Source: Micractinium sp. NFX-FRZ (lineage: Eukaryota > Chlorophyta > Trebouxiophyceae > Chlorellales > Chlorellaceae). Taken from it: 64,000 nucleotides of DNA. Each line of letters begins with the position of its first letter. Position 1 is the stretch's first letter. Under the pieces are notes generated by a model. It did not search any database. It had not been told where the DNA came from and was given only the letters and a program-made list of their open reading frames with translations. Positions 11,101-22,916 of the stretch are shown here, piece after piece. Both the position numbers and the translations under genes were made by a program. The stretch lies in assembly GCA_029339195.1 (NCBI GenBank), contig JAPTJF010000232.1:1-64000 (forward strand), written 5' to 3'.

Positions 11101-12623
11101 CTGGTGGCAGGTGGGTGCGTGACTGCGCTGGGGTGGGGCGCTCCGAAAGGACAGCCAGGCAGGCAGCTGGTTCTGCGCTCAGCCTGATGCGTGATGGGCA
11201 CACATGGCATGGTACACTCCTTTGCTCTGCTGCTCCCAAACCACGCACGCCCCTTCACCTCTCCTGCGGTACTGCAGGCGCGCCCGGCTTCCTGCAGTAC
11301 AAGGCACGGCTGCTGCAGTACCTCTTCACCCGCCACGGCACGTCGGTTTCAGGCTCGGTCCACCACCGAGCAGAGTTCAGGTGAGGGCATAGTTGATGTA
11401 AGGGCCGAATTTGACTCCTCTCCTGAGCACAGTGAGGCATGCGTGCGAGGCTTGGACGCAAGGCTTGCGATTCAGAGTGCCTTGCTGGCTTGCAGAGGGG
11501 CTGTGCAGGCCCCCGCCCGCCCGCCTCACGTGCCTGCCCGCCCACCCTACCTTGCCTGCTCACTGGTGCCTGCCTTGCCTGCCTGCCTGCCCACTCACCC
11601 GCTCGCTGAGTGTGTGCAGCGAGCTGCAGGCGGCCATCACAGTTCCTGCAGGCTCCCTGGCGCCACATGTGGAGGAGATGGTGAGGCACCCCCACGTCGC
11701 TCTAAAACTACTGGGGGTTTGTGCAATACCCTACCCCTGGCCCCTTGTTGAGCCCAGAGCCTTGCCAGAGTTGGGCGGTACTTCAAGAAGAGAAGGCTGC
11801 TTCTGACCAGTGGGGGCCGCCAGCTGCGCTCCGCCCGACGTTCTTAGTGGCGATTCGGTAGCTGCTGGTTGTTGCAGCCTGACACAGGGCCTGCACCTGC
11901 TCCCTCTCTTGACCGCTGCTGCAGGTGAACCGCAACTTCCGGGGCCTCTGCCGGACTTGCCTGCCTGACTGCGTGTGGGTCGCAGACGGCGGCACCGTGG
12001 CCCACCTGCGCCCCCTGCCATTCCACAGGCAAGGGCGTCCTGCAGCTCATGCTGGTCGTTGGGCCTGATCAGCAGACCGGCATAGTCGGCCTTGCTGGAT
12101 GGAGCGCCGCAGGCGCCGCAGAGCCGCTGCTGTAGACAGGCAGTGGAATAAGCTGCGGAGGGCGTTCACATTTACATTCACATCGTTTATGTAATTAAAT
12201 GATCAAGTTCTCCCCTCCGCCCCGCCTTGCAGCCTGGAAACGCCATTCCCACGGCCCTGCACCTACCAATGGACGCCTGGCGGATGCACGCGCCACGACC
12301 AGTGCCCCTACGTGAGCTAGGCACCTGCCCAGTGCTGTTGTCCTTTGCCTGTGGGCACCTGGTGCACCTGCCCCCCTAGCCACGCTCCTGCATGGTCATT
12401 TTGCCGACACCACCATGCGACCTGGTGACCTGGCTGTGTGTGCTGCAAATCCCCTCCACGCATCAGTGCTGGCCTTCACTAGGTCTTCCCACTAGCTCTG
12501 CCCACGTGAATGTGCCGTCCTGCCCGACTGTAGTGCCACGCGCCGCCACGTGGAGAGGGGACCCTCAAGGCGCTAGCGCTGGACAGAGTGGCACGCTTCG
12601 ACCCCGCCCGCAACAGGGGGTAG
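5178..12623 (+). CDS. large SR-rich protein with repeated helical module and two CCCH zinc fingers
   Basis: Exons: 5178-5319(?), 6057-6263, 6459-6517, 6662-7844, 8047-8184, 8327-8414, 8666-8756, 9030-9096, 9371-9468, 9742-9841, 10104-10538, 10873-11110, 11278-11380, 11620-11680, 11925-12028, 12233-12311, 12534-12623. From 6057 on all phases close (1,046 aa). The protein has an RS/Gln tract, a helical module ending FLQYKRQLLECL, and a finger C-x9-C-x5-C-x3-H split across exons 9842|10104 (..GRDCIF|AH). Then come a second RS tract, a second helical module (GFLQYKARLLQYL) and a canonical C-x8-C-x5-C-x3-H finger split at 12311|12534 (CPY|CH). Both fingers are followed by HAPPRG. A third, finger-less helical copy is N-terminal. 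CCCH and RS domains are typical of RNA-processing factors; a nuclear RNA-binding role is inferred. The start ATG has GCCACC before it, but the 5319/6057 join is one base out of phase. The intron after 12028 has a GC donor. Confidence 0.8.
5719..5878 (+). repeat. cluster of short hairpin-forming repeats in intron 1
   Basis: Four copies of (G)TGGGGCAGCACCCAC occur at 5719-5734, 5744-5759, 5773-5788 and 5863-5878. A fifth at 5806-5821 reads GCGGGGGAACACCCGC. Each is a small stem (GTGGG/CCCAC). The fifth changes both stem strands together (GCGGG/CCCGC) and so keeps the pairing. A weaker copy may lie at 5893-5906. Confidence 0.8.
10741..10775 (+). repeat. echo of exon 10873 acceptor region
   Basis: CCAGGATCCCACCTGGCGGC here mirrors CAGGACCCCACCTGGAAGCT at the real exon start, about 125 bp downstream. 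The echo keeps an AG in the acceptor position. Confidence 0.6.
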
Positions 12624-13108
12624 CTTCGGGAAGCATACAAAGGCGTGTGCAGTGGCTTGCTATGAGCGCTGCGATGGGTAGGGCAGGCAGGAGGCACGCC
12701 ATGCGCGCGGCACCAGCAGGCATTGGCGGGTGCAAACTCGTGTTTTTCTGTCAGTGCACCCTTTCCTTGTGTTGTACGTCCTGTGCTTTTTCAATTAAAT
12801 CACATGCGTGTAAAAGTGTCACAAGCGTCAGGTCTTTGGGGAACAGAGTTAAGGAGCGTGGAGCAAGGCAGAGCAGAGCAGAAAAATATTGTGGAGGCAG
12901 GCAGAACGGAAGAGGAATGAATGTAAGCAGTGCGGGACAGTTCAGGAATGAGTCAGTTGGGGATGGCATTGAACAGCCACCCTGGTCGGTTAGGCAAGCA
13001 AAAACGGGCTCCTGCCTCTCGCGGGCCGGCGCAACCCGCCAGCGCGGCTGGCCGAGCCGGCCAGGCACGCTCGGGATCACAATGTGGAGGCAGCAGGGCG
13101 CAGGAAGG
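12624..13108. other. convergent intergenic region
   Basis: This holds the 3' UTR of the RS/CCCH gene (plus) and of the small chloroplast membrane protein (minus). No further gene was seen. Confidence 0.6.
12809..12813 (+). terminator. putative polyadenylation signal TGTAA
   Basis: TGTAA, the usual green-algal poly(A) signal, lies 186 bp after the stop of the RS/CCCH gene. Confidence 0.5.
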
Positions 13109-13878
13109 CTAGAACCACCAGCGGCCGGGCTGGAAGACAATCAGCGCCACTGCCAGCAGCACGCCGATGACGGTGTAACGGATGGCTGCTGAGATGAGGG
13201 CGTAGGCGACAATAATTAGCTTCAAGAGGATGAGGCCCAGCGCCAACGCCGCCAGCCCTATCAGCCCTGTGGCTAGGACGTTCTCTATCACAAACTCGGG
13301 GTCGCCCTGGGCCTGGCAGGGGGGCCAGGGGGAGGGAGGGTGTGGGGAAGGGCGGTGAGGAGGGGAGGAGGGAGGGTAAGATGGAGGGCAGCGGAGGTCA
13401 GGCATGGGAGAAGCAGGGCAAACGCGTCCAACAGATCGAGAGGCAGAGGCAACCAAGAGGGCAGTGCAGTACCAGAGGCGGCAGCACCAGCAGCACAGCA
13501 GCAGGCAGGCAGGCAAGAAGGCATGCCGGCAGGGCCCCAGCCTCTCCAGCAGGCAAATAGCTGACCGGCTCTGCCCACCTCTTCAGGGAACAAGTCCAGT
13601 TCGTCTTCATCATTAGTATCATCCTCGTCCCCGCTGCTACCGCCGCCCCCCTGCCAGTCATCCAGCCGGCCCGGTGGCTGCGCCCAGTCGCGCCCCGCGG
13701 CAAGGCGGTGGCGGGAGCAGGAGCGGCGCGGCCGCGGTTGCCGTCTGCCGCTCGGCGCGAGGACCCTGGGACAGATGCGGCGGCACAGATGCACTGTAAT
13801 GCCGCTGCTGCTTGTTCTGCCGCGCTGGGCAGGCAAGGAGGCAGAGCGCAGGCCCGCCGAGCAAGGGGCTGCCGCCAT
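13109..13878 (-). CDS. small chloroplast-targeted membrane protein
   Basis: Two exons, 13878-13579 and 13312-13109, join in phase (167 aa). The N-terminus MAAAPCSAGLRSASLPAQRG and the following Arg/Ser/Ala-rich, acid-poor stretch look like a chloroplast transit peptide. An acidic linker (SSGDEDDTNDEDELDLFPEE) precedes a hydrophobic C-terminal third with two likely membrane helices, around LATGLIGLAALALGLILLKL and YTVIGVLLAVALIVF, ending GRWWF. The protein is predicted to sit in a plastid membrane. I do not recognise a named family, although the FVIENVLATGLIG block feels like conserved plant/algal unknowns. It faces the RS/CCCH gene tail to tail and its 5' end is 249 bp from CFAP58 (divergent), so the two may share a promoter region. 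Confidence 0.8.
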
Positions 13879-14126
13879 CGTCGCGCTGCCTGCACCCCCT
13901 TAGCCTCAAATACGACCCATTGCCCACGAATGCCTCTTAGTGCCGCGCAGCTGCTCTGTGCTCGACTTCTGTGCCGGCCAGCTGGCCGCCAGCCTGTCCT
14001 TGCCACCCAAATTCAGCTCTCGGACGGCTCGCCCGGCATTTCAGGTGGACTTGAAACGCGTAGGCAGCGTTTTCGCCGCAGCTCACACCACAGTCGTCCC
14101 GGTCGGGCCTCCGGTTGACCCTCGCA

Positions 14127-17100
14127 ATGGAGGCAGAGGCGGACCCCAAGAAGGAGCTGTCGGGCGGGGGGGAGGGCAAGGCCTATGACAGCATAGAACG
14201 CGACTTCCAGGAGGTGCGCCAGCGGCGCGGCGGGGCGGGGCGGGCGGGTGGCGGCGGCAGGGCTGGTTGGTGCACGACGCATCAGCAGGGGCGGGGTCGG
14301 CTATGGGGCGGGGTGGACGGCCGCTACTTGCAAGTGGTGCTGGGCGCAGCGTGATGCCAGTGATGAATGGTGTAAGTGCAGCAGGAGCCGCGCCACCCTG
14401 TGCAGCCGCAGCACGTGCGTGAGCGCAGCACCCGCCCCCCCACTGGCGTCCCTGAACCGCCTGCTCGCCTGCCCTGCAGGTGCTGCGCGAGCTGGCCACC
14501 GACACCCAGCTCGACCGTTTCCGCACCGAGTATGAGAAGGTGTTCCGGGCACTGAAGAAGTCGCACGACAATGAGAAGCGGCTGATCAAGAAGTGCCGTG
14601 AGCTGAATGCCGAGATAGTGGGGGGCGCAGCCAAGGTGCAGGCGGCCCTGAAGCTGTCGGATGAGGACCAGGCCACCATTGTGGCGCTGAAGAAGGAGAT
14701 TGAGAACTCCTGGAAGATGGTGGACAGCAGCCATGAAAAGGTGGGTGCTGGGCGGGCGGGTGGGTGCTGGACGTGGGGTCGGCGAACGTGCAGGCAGCTG
14801 GGTGGGTGCAGGGTGGTCGGGCGCCACACGGTGGGATTCTTCCCTTCAACAGATGCACTGCAGGTAGGTCCTGCGGACGAATGCTAAGATTGAACGTTGC
14901 ACTTAACCTGGGACCTCAGCACAAGTGCACAATCACTGCTCTGTGGCACGCTGTCCAGGTCGCCTGTTGCCGCCTTCTTTGCTGGCCTGCTCTGCCCCAC
15001 CCTGCCATGCTCTGCTTGCCTGCCTTCCACCCCTTGCAGGAGCTGAAGGCCAAGGAGCAGATTGCGCAGCTGAAGCTGGAGATTTCCAACCTCACCAAGC
15101 TGCTGGAGCAGGGCGCGGCGGTGGGGCTGGCAGAGGTGCGGGGGCTGATGGGGAGCTGGCAGAAGAGCGGGATGGGGGTGGGGCACCAATGCACGGCTGC
15201 TGCCTGGCCATTGCGGCATCTGGGCGAAGCACGGGCCTCTGCCACAAGCTATTGCTGTACCTCTACTGTGCCGCGGGGTGATGTGATGGCGCCAGCATCG
15301 CCACGCTGTCACGCTCTGCCCATCAGCATGTTTTGGCTGCGATGCCAACGACTGCCTGTTAACGCGCCCCGCCACTCTGCCCTGGTACCCCGGCACCTGC
15401 CGCGGCTACAGGAGGCTGACCTGGAGATGTTGATCCAGCAGAAGGAGGAGCTGATGCAGGAGCGGGACGCGCAGGTGGAGCAGATTGTGGCGCTCAGGAA
15501 CGAGGTGCGAGGGCAGAGGAGGGCTCGAGCGGAGGTGCAGGCCTTTCGAGTCGGGCCAGACATTCACCTTATATTTTCAAGGTGGACAGCAGCAGGCTTG
15601 CAAGTGGCAGCGTGCTGTGCTGTTGAATGCAGCTTTGGGTCTCGAAAGACATTGCAAACCGCCCCACTCCTATTCTCACTACCATGTGCCACCCTTGCTG
15701 TTGCTCTTGCTGCCGACAGGTGATGGACTTTGCTGAGAAGATGGGGGCAGCGGAGATCGAGAAGGCCAGCCTGGAGGCGGAGATCCAGGTGGGAGGGCTG
15801 GCAGATCTCTGTGTGCAGGGCTTGCTGAAGGTGCTGCAACCGAGCAGCTGACACATGCTCTGCCTGTCTGCACTGCGCCTTGCGCGTGCCGCCCGATGTC
15901 AGCCGCCCTAATCAACGGAGCTGTGGAGGGACCAGCTGGTGGAGGGTTCCCAATCCTGCCCGCTTGCGTGCCTACCCTGCCTTCCCATCCCATGTGCTGC
16001 TGCCGCCTCTCCTCTCTGCAGGGCCTGCGCGACCAGGTGGCACAGCGGCGGGCAGAGGCCGACAAGGAGCTGAAGCGCAAGGAGCGGCTGGAGAAGGAGA
16101 TGAAGGAACTGGTGAGTGGAGGGTGCTGGGCAGGGTGTGTGGGAGGGCTGCCACGCTGGCTCTGCCTGCCTGCAACTGCATTGCGTGGCTGTCAATCTTG
16201 TGTGCTCGCGCGGTGGCCCACAGTACCTCAGCTGGCATGCTCTCCGTGCAGCAGGGCTTGGCAGTGATCCTGCACGCATGTATGTTGCCCTCTCCCGCAG
16301 CGCGCATCGCTGGAGGCGCGGCAGCAGGACATCCGCGACAAGCAGCTGGCGGTGCAGCAGAGCACAGAGTATGTGGAGAAGCTCAAGGTGAGCTGCGGGG
16401 TGCTGGACAGGAAGGCAGAGTGTACTGTGAAAAGTACGGTCCTGCTGCTTGTGAAGAGGAGGAGGCACGTGGGTAAGAGGCGGCCGCATGAGCTTATTGC
16501 ACCGGCACTGGCGCCTCCTGGCTGAACTCCTGGCCTTCCTGCGCTGCACCTCCTAACGTCTCCCCCCGCCCATCCTCACCACTTTCTTGTCCGCTCGCCC
16601 CCCGTATCCGTGTGCACCACAGGGCCTGCTGCGTGAGAGCCAGCAGGCCAACGAGCGGCTGCAGAAGGAGTACAACGGGCTGACTGAGAAGGTGGCCCGG
16701 CTGCACCACACTCTGGAGGAGCACATCCACACCAACACGCAGCTGCTGGCGGACAACAGCCAGCGGCAGGTGGAGATCAAGGCCAAGGAGGACGAGATCC
16801 GGGCTCTGCGGGTGAGTGAGTGGGGCATCAGCGGCCACACGTGGGGGTATCTGAGTGAGGGGTGTTGCAGACAGTGCGTGGGTGCTAGTAGGAGTGAATC
16901 AGGCAGGCAGATGGAGACCAGGGGTCGGCAAGCTGGGATGGAGGCAATCAAGGAAGGGCAGTAGGCCTATTGCGCGGGAGGGGGGGTGGGCGAGCTGTAC
17001 AGGGGCTGGGGCGGGTAGGCATGCGGCCATGCCACCACGGGCTGTCATGATGCAGGCACAAGCAGGAATGTTTGATGCATGGCAGCTGAATGGCTGTGAT

Positions 17101-20100
17101 TCATGAGTTTCTCACAGGATCTTAATTATGCCCTGCCGTCATTCTGTCGTTGTGGGTGCGTTCCTGCAGGAGGAGGGGACACGCGCAGCCAAGGCGCGTG
17201 AGCAGATGGCCTCCAAGCTGCAGCAGCTGGAGAAGCAGCGGGGCGATGTGGAGCGCACGCGTGATGAGCTCAAGGTGGGGCTGGTGGGGTGCTGTGAATC
17301 AAGGTGGGGAGTCCAGTGGAAGGGCAGCTGTGAGGGGGGTGGGCGAGATTTGGCGGCATTGTGAGGGGTGGTGGCTATTGCACTGGGCAGGGGGCCAGGC
17401 CACCTGCCTGGCGGCTTCCCATCCGGCTTGCAAACAGATTTGTGTCTGTCAACTCTTCCTCACCCAGGCTGAGGCAGCGGGCCTGGAGCGTGAGCTGGAG
17501 CTGGCCCGGCGGCAGATCGACATTGAGCGACGCAAGCAGGAGGAGATGGTCAAGGAGCGGGAGCGGTAGGTGGGGAGTGGTGGTGGGGACGGCGACCCAG
17601 ACCGCTGCTTGTGGCGCTGTAGTGAAATCTTGTATTGGTGGTGAGCTGGTGCTGCGCACCAGAGGATTGGTGGATGCATGACACACACTGCCTTCCATGT
17701 TGGTGCCACACGCTGCAGGCTCAACAAGGCACGCACCAGTGCTGAGAACGCCACCGCCAAGCATGCTGACCTGGCAAAGGTACGGATGGGTGGATTAGTA
17801 GGAGCAAGGCCAGGGCTTTGTTGGCATTGGTCACGTATGTGCCTTGCTTGCATTGCATGCAGTAGTCATAATGTCAACCCGAGTGTTCATCAGGAGACTT
17901 CTTTCACTCATTTTCCTCTCCGTACCGGTGCGACCAGGTGGCTGAGATGATGAAGCGGAATGTGGAGCAGGAGATGACGGGGCACAAGGCAGAGCTGAGC
18001 CGGCAGGAGCAGGCAAGACGGGGAGGTTTGGCTGGATGTGGAACACAAGGCACGCATGGACAGCAGCACCTGGCATGCAGCCATTCCCCCTGCCCTGCCC
18101 TCATTCCCCCTCCTATCTCCTGCTCTCTTTCCAACAGGTCGGTTGCGTTCTGAACCGCCGGAAAGAGCACATTGTGACTTCCTCCCACCTGCCCTGCTTG
18201 CACACCTCGCCCCCTTTCATGCTTCCTTCCCCTGCTCCTCCCTCTCCTCAGGTCATCCGCGACCTGGAGCGCGAGAAGGAGCGGTTTGCCACCGAGGCTG
18301 CGGGGGTGAACGCCAAGTACCGGGCGGCAGCGGAGGAGGTGGCCCTGCGGGATGCAGCCATCCTGGACCTGCAGCGACGCATCGCGGGTGAGAGGCAGGG
18401 CGGCGCAGGGCAGGGCGGGGTGCAGTAATGGCGGTGTGCAGCATCACAGGAGTCATGGCTGGCTGTGACGGGGTGAATCGACTGTCTTTAGTTTGCAGGC
18501 CTACTGCTTCTTTCCTGCACGCGTGTCCCACGCATGCTCCCTTGACCTGTTGCCCCGCCTGGCCACAGAGGGCGAGGCGCGCCTGCGCCAGCAGCAGGAG
18601 CTGTACGAGGCGGTGCGGTCGGAGCGCAACACCTACTCACGCAGCCTGGTGGAGGTGCAGGTGAGGCGGTGGGTGCATGATGCGTGGGGGTGCACATGGT
18701 TGGGAAAGGCGGTAGGTGACTGTTGGGGAGGCGGTGCGGGCAGACGGGAACATGCCCACATGCAGCCTGGTAGAAATGCAGCTGAGGCGGTGGGTGCGGC
18801 GGAGGTTGCGGTGGGGGGCCGGGGGGGAGGCGGCGGGTAGGAAGGTGATGGGCGCTGTCATTTGCACACGCTCTCTGGTGCCCTCCTGCCGCCTGCTGCA
18901 CTGGCCTGCCGTCACTCACCCAGCTGCACACTTCGCGTTCTCCTCTCAACTTCACAGACCTCTGCCCTCCCACACATCGCCCGCACCCGGCCCAACATGG
19001 AGGGATCCCTACCCTGCCTCGGCTGTTCCTGTGCTGACCAACCCACCCCACCACCTTACACCCACCATCCCGCGCCCTCCCTCCCTCTGGCAGGACGAGA
19101 TCACCGAGCTGCGGCGCCGCCTGGCGGTGGTGAACCACCAGGTGGACCAGCTGAAGGGGGAGATTGCGCAGCGGGACGGCAGCCTGCAGAAGGAGAAGTA
19201 CGAGCACGCCAAGGTGCACGGGGCCGGTAGGGGGTGGGGAGCTTGTCGGAGGGTCCAGGGAAAGCAGGAACCACATGCGCGGTTGGAGTGGAGGGTGATG
19301 CCTGCAGCGTGCATGAGCGGCTACTCACATGAACGGGTGGCACTGCCTGGAAGCGGCGCAGTATCCGCGGCAATACCCCACAGCCGAACGATCCCAGTTT
19401 CACCTGTTCCTGGCGGGCACCCACTCAGCTGTACCTCACCAGCCATTACTCACTCAAGCACCCACCCGCCGTCCACCTGCCTTGCCTCACTCCTGCGCAG
19501 GCCGACAAGGACTGCGAGGCGCTGCGCATGGAGATCAACCGTGTGGCGGCGCAGGTGGCGGAGCAGGAGACGAGCATGGCTGAGGGGCGGGCACAGATCA
19601 CGCAGCTGCAGGGCGTCATCGCCGAGGCCGACCAGGTGGGTTGGGGGATGGTGAGGGTGGAATGCAATGCAGTGCATGCTGGGCGGTGGCTGCACAGCGT
19701 GGCGGCTGCGGTGCGTCCCTGGTGCCTGCCCGTGGATGCCGATGCTGGCCCACCTGGCCTGGCTGGCCTCTCGCATGCCAACCTCTCGTGCCGCTGTGCC
19801 TGCTGTGTAACCTGTGGCTTCCTCACCTTTGCAGGCCCGCATCAAGCTGAAGAAGGAGTACGAGCTGGTGGTCAGCGAGCGGGATGTGCTGGGCACGCAG
19901 GTGGGCGCTGCGCGAGTGGGTAGGGCACCCGGCCTGCATGCTTTCTAAATGCATGGGTGGGCATTTTGCAGCACGTAGTAGAACTCGACTGCAGAGCTTG
20001 CCAGCAGGCAAGGGACTTGCACTCAGAGACGAGTGTGCCTTCGTGCTTCCGCCCATGCAGCTGGTGCGCCGCAACGAGGAGCTGCGCCTGCTGTACGAGA

Positions 20101-22658
20101 AGATCAAGATCCAGCACTCCACGCTGCAGCGCGGGCAGGCGCAGTACCGCGACCGGCTCAACGAGATCCGCGTGCTCAAAATCAAGGTTGGGGGGGCCGT
20201 GGCGGGTGGCTGTGGCTACGTCTGTGCATGTGGGGGTGGGTGGGACTGGTGGGGGCAGGAGGAGCGAGCACAGCAATAGGGTTGCTGCGCTGCCCGCTGG
20301 CTTGCCAGCTTGCCTTGCTGCCTGCAGGTTGGCAGCAGTGCCGCCAACTTGCCCTACATGCTTCATGAACTGCGTCTGCTCTCACCCACTCACATACCTA
20401 TCCTGCCGCCTACCCGTTGCCTTGCGTCTCAGACCGCTTCACATCAGTACGAGCTGGGCTAGCTGAAGAGCAGGGTGACACACACCTGCACCCCATCACC
20501 AGCCAGCCTGCCCCCATCCCCCTCCCCTGTTGCAGGTGGCCTCACTGAAGCGCGAGCTGACCCAGCTGAAGAGCAGCCTGGCAAATGCAGATGTGCTGCG
20601 GCGTGAGGTGCACCACCTGAACCGGGAGCTGCTGGCGGAGCGCACCAAGGTGAAGGCGCTGGGGGAGGAGCTGGAGAACCCGCTCAACGTGCACAGGTGA
20701 GGGGAGGTTGGGTGGAGGGGTGGGCATGAGGGCTGGGTGGGCAGGTGAGCTGGTGAGCTGGGAGGGTGGTGTTGGTTGTTGGAAGGGTGGAAACGCAAGA
20801 CAGGGGGCAGGGCATCAGCAAATGGGGTGCGGTAATATGTTGCGTTGTGGTGCATGGGGGAGACTGGCAGGGCAGCGCCGTTCCTGCTGGAGAGCTGGGC
20901 GTCAGGCGAGGTGGCGGGGTATGGCCGACAGTGTTCTGCCTGCCATTCCATCTCCGCCTCGTCCCGCTCACCACCCACCTCCAACATGCCTCGCCCTCCT
21001 CACCGTGCTGCCAGGTGGCGCAAGCTGGAGGGCAGCGACCCTGCTGCCTACGAGATGGTGCTGAAGATCCAGGCGCTGCAGAAGCGGCTGATTGCCAAGA
21101 CGGAGGAGGTGGTGGAGAAGGATCTGGCCATCCAGGTGGGTTGCAAGCAGTTACAAGTAAAGATGCTTGTGGGGTACTGGCCAGACAGAGAAGTGGTGCG
21201 TGTCTTGTCATGACGGGGAGTGGGTGCACGGTCGTACGGGTGGGTGGACTCCACCCGTACGTAGTCGGACTGCTGCATGCAGAGGGTGATGGCGCAGCGG
21301 GAGGGTCCCAGGGGCTCCTTGCAAGATTGAGGAAGATGGATGTGACTACCCATGTGGGTGATGCACATTCGTAGCGCAGGCATGCGCATCGTGCCCACCA
21401 CCTTCACACGCGTGCTTGGCAGGAGCCTGCCGCAATGCTGCCGTTCCTTCCGGGTGGCGCCCACTCCTCACACCTCACGCCTGCCGATGCCTCCTGTCAG
21501 TGAACCCCTTGTCAATGCTGGTGCGCTCCTTCTTGTCTCCCTGCAGGAGAAGGAGCGCCTGTACCTGGAACTCAAGTCCATCCTGTCGCGGCAGCCGGGG
21601 CCCGAGGCGGCAGAGCAGCTCAACCTGTACCAGGTGGGGCAGGCAGGGCGTGGTGGTGTGCGTACTTGTGTGTGCGTGTGTGTGCGCGCGCGTGCAAGGA
21701 AGGGTAATACTGTGGGTGGGCTCAATGGCAAGGGAGGTGGGTGCACGGGGCGCTGGCTGTTGGCTGTAACATGTGCCTGCAGCAGTGCACGCAGTTGAAC
21801 TGCAGCTGGACATGCCGGCGCCAGCACCCCGCCTCTGCGCCACCACCTGCACTGCCCACCGCTTGTGTCCGTGCACCGCCCTTCCTGCTTTGCAGGCCAG
21901 CCTGCGGGAGAAGACGAAGCAGATGAAGTCTCTGGCTTCGGAGCTCAACATGTACCAGGCGCAGGTGGGCTGGGCTGGAGGGCCGGGGGTGGCAGGCGGG
22001 CCAGGGGTACGGTTGCCGGGGATGAGGCCTGGGAGCAGAGCGCACACAGCAGCGCTGCGGTGCACTGCTTGTGCGGACCGTCCTGCCACCTCCCACCCCC
22101 CTCTACCGCTTCCCTCCACCATTGCCTTGCGTGTGCACCCACCTCACCCCTGCCACCCCGTCTTGAGCCCCTTGTCCCCCATGCAGGTCCAGGACTACAA
22201 GTACGAGATCGAGCGGCTGCAGCGGGAGATGAACGACGTGAAGCGCAAGTACTACGAGCAGGTGTGTGTACGAGGGGCATGAGAGGCTGGGGTGGGAGGA
22301 GGGTGCCAGAGGGCCTGCAGGGCCGAAAGCGGCTGCCTCTTCTTGCCTGATGCTGTCGCTAACAGCATTGCCCCTCATGCATCTCCTCATGTCACTGCAG
22401 AAGCGTGCGCAGCAGGAGGCGGGCAGGCTTGGCAGCGCAGTGGGCAGCGGCGCGGCATCGCCGGCACTCAAGCAGCAGCAAGGCATGGCGGCGGCAGGGG
22501 AGGCAGCTGGGGAGGGGCTCATTGCTGCGGTGTTGCCGGCCTCACCGGGCTCGGCAGCAGCCTCGCCCTCCAAAGTAGCGTCTTTGGCGTCTGCGGTGGC
22601 AGGCAAGGTAGGCACGTCGCCAGCAGCGGCGCTCACACTGTCGGTTGGCGCCTTGTGA
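14127..22658 (+). CDS. CFAP58: cilia- and flagella-associated protein 58 (FAP58/CCDC147)
   Basis: Twenty-four exons (14127-14213, 14480-14740, 15040-15135, 15412-15504, 15720-15788, 16022-16111, 16301-16387, 16623-16811, 17170-17274, 17468-17565, 17719-17779, 17938-18012, 18252-18387, 18569-18660, 19094-19213, 19501-19635, 19835-19900, 20061-20186, 20536-20696, 21015-21135, 21547-21633, 21896-21964, 22187-22261, 22401-22658) join in perfect phase to a 918-aa protein, close to the family's usual ~870 aa. It is almost entirely coiled coil. Diagnostic CFAP58 blocks are present in order: FRTEYEKVFRALKKSHDNEK, NPLNVHRWRKLEG, LQKRLIAKTEEVVEKDL, RQPGPEAAEQL, SLREKTKQMKSLASELNMYQ and DYKYEIERLQREM. 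The Ala/Ser-rich tail after 22401 is poorly conserved. CFAP58 is an axonemal protein linked to motility and sperm flagellum assembly in animals. The intron after 18012 has a GC donor. No frameshift or stop is seen, so it appears under selection. Confidence 0.95.
18728..18798 (+). repeat. echo of CFAP58 exon 14 end and donor
   Basis: About 71 bp repeat 18607-18676 (period 121). The exon part stays open and encodes EAVRADGNMPTCSLVEMQ against the real EAVRSERNTYSRSLVEVQ. The donor GT has become CT (CAG|CTGAGG), so the echo should not splice. Confidence 0.85.
20428..20476 (+). repeat. echo of CFAP58 exon 19 start
   Basis: ACGAGCTGGGCTAGCTGAAG here mirrors GCGAGCTGACCCAGCTGAAG of the exon starting at 20536, about 105 bp downstream. 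The copy has gained an in-frame TAG. Confidence 0.6.
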
Positions 22659-22799
22659 GCTGCGCATCGGGTGGAGCGGGGACCGGGCGGTGGCGCGGCA
22701 TGGCGCCAGCAGGCGGCACTTGATTTGCTGCTGGCATCCCCCCTCACGCCCATCTGCGCGCCGATCGCCTTCTTGATTATTATTACGTCTTGCTTGCGC

Positions 22800-22804
22800 T
22801 GTAA
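22800..22804 (+). terminator. putative polyadenylation signal TGTAA (CFAP58)
   Basis: TGTAA lies 142 bp after the CFAP58 stop and 113 bp before the EMC6 start, so the two plus-strand genes are tightly packed. Confidence 0.55.
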
Positions 22805-22916
22805 TTCACCTCAGCTTGAGGAGCGCCGTGGCCATCACCGGCGAAGTAAAAGTTGCAGCCGTTCTTGAGCCCGGGACGCGCTCCGGGTAGCCCAAAGCAC
22901 AAACTAGGGCGGCCAG

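Noticed and set aside
11066..11336. Minus-strand frames over exons of the RS/CCCH gene
   Set aside because: Shadows of a plus-strand gene whose exons align with an internal repeat.
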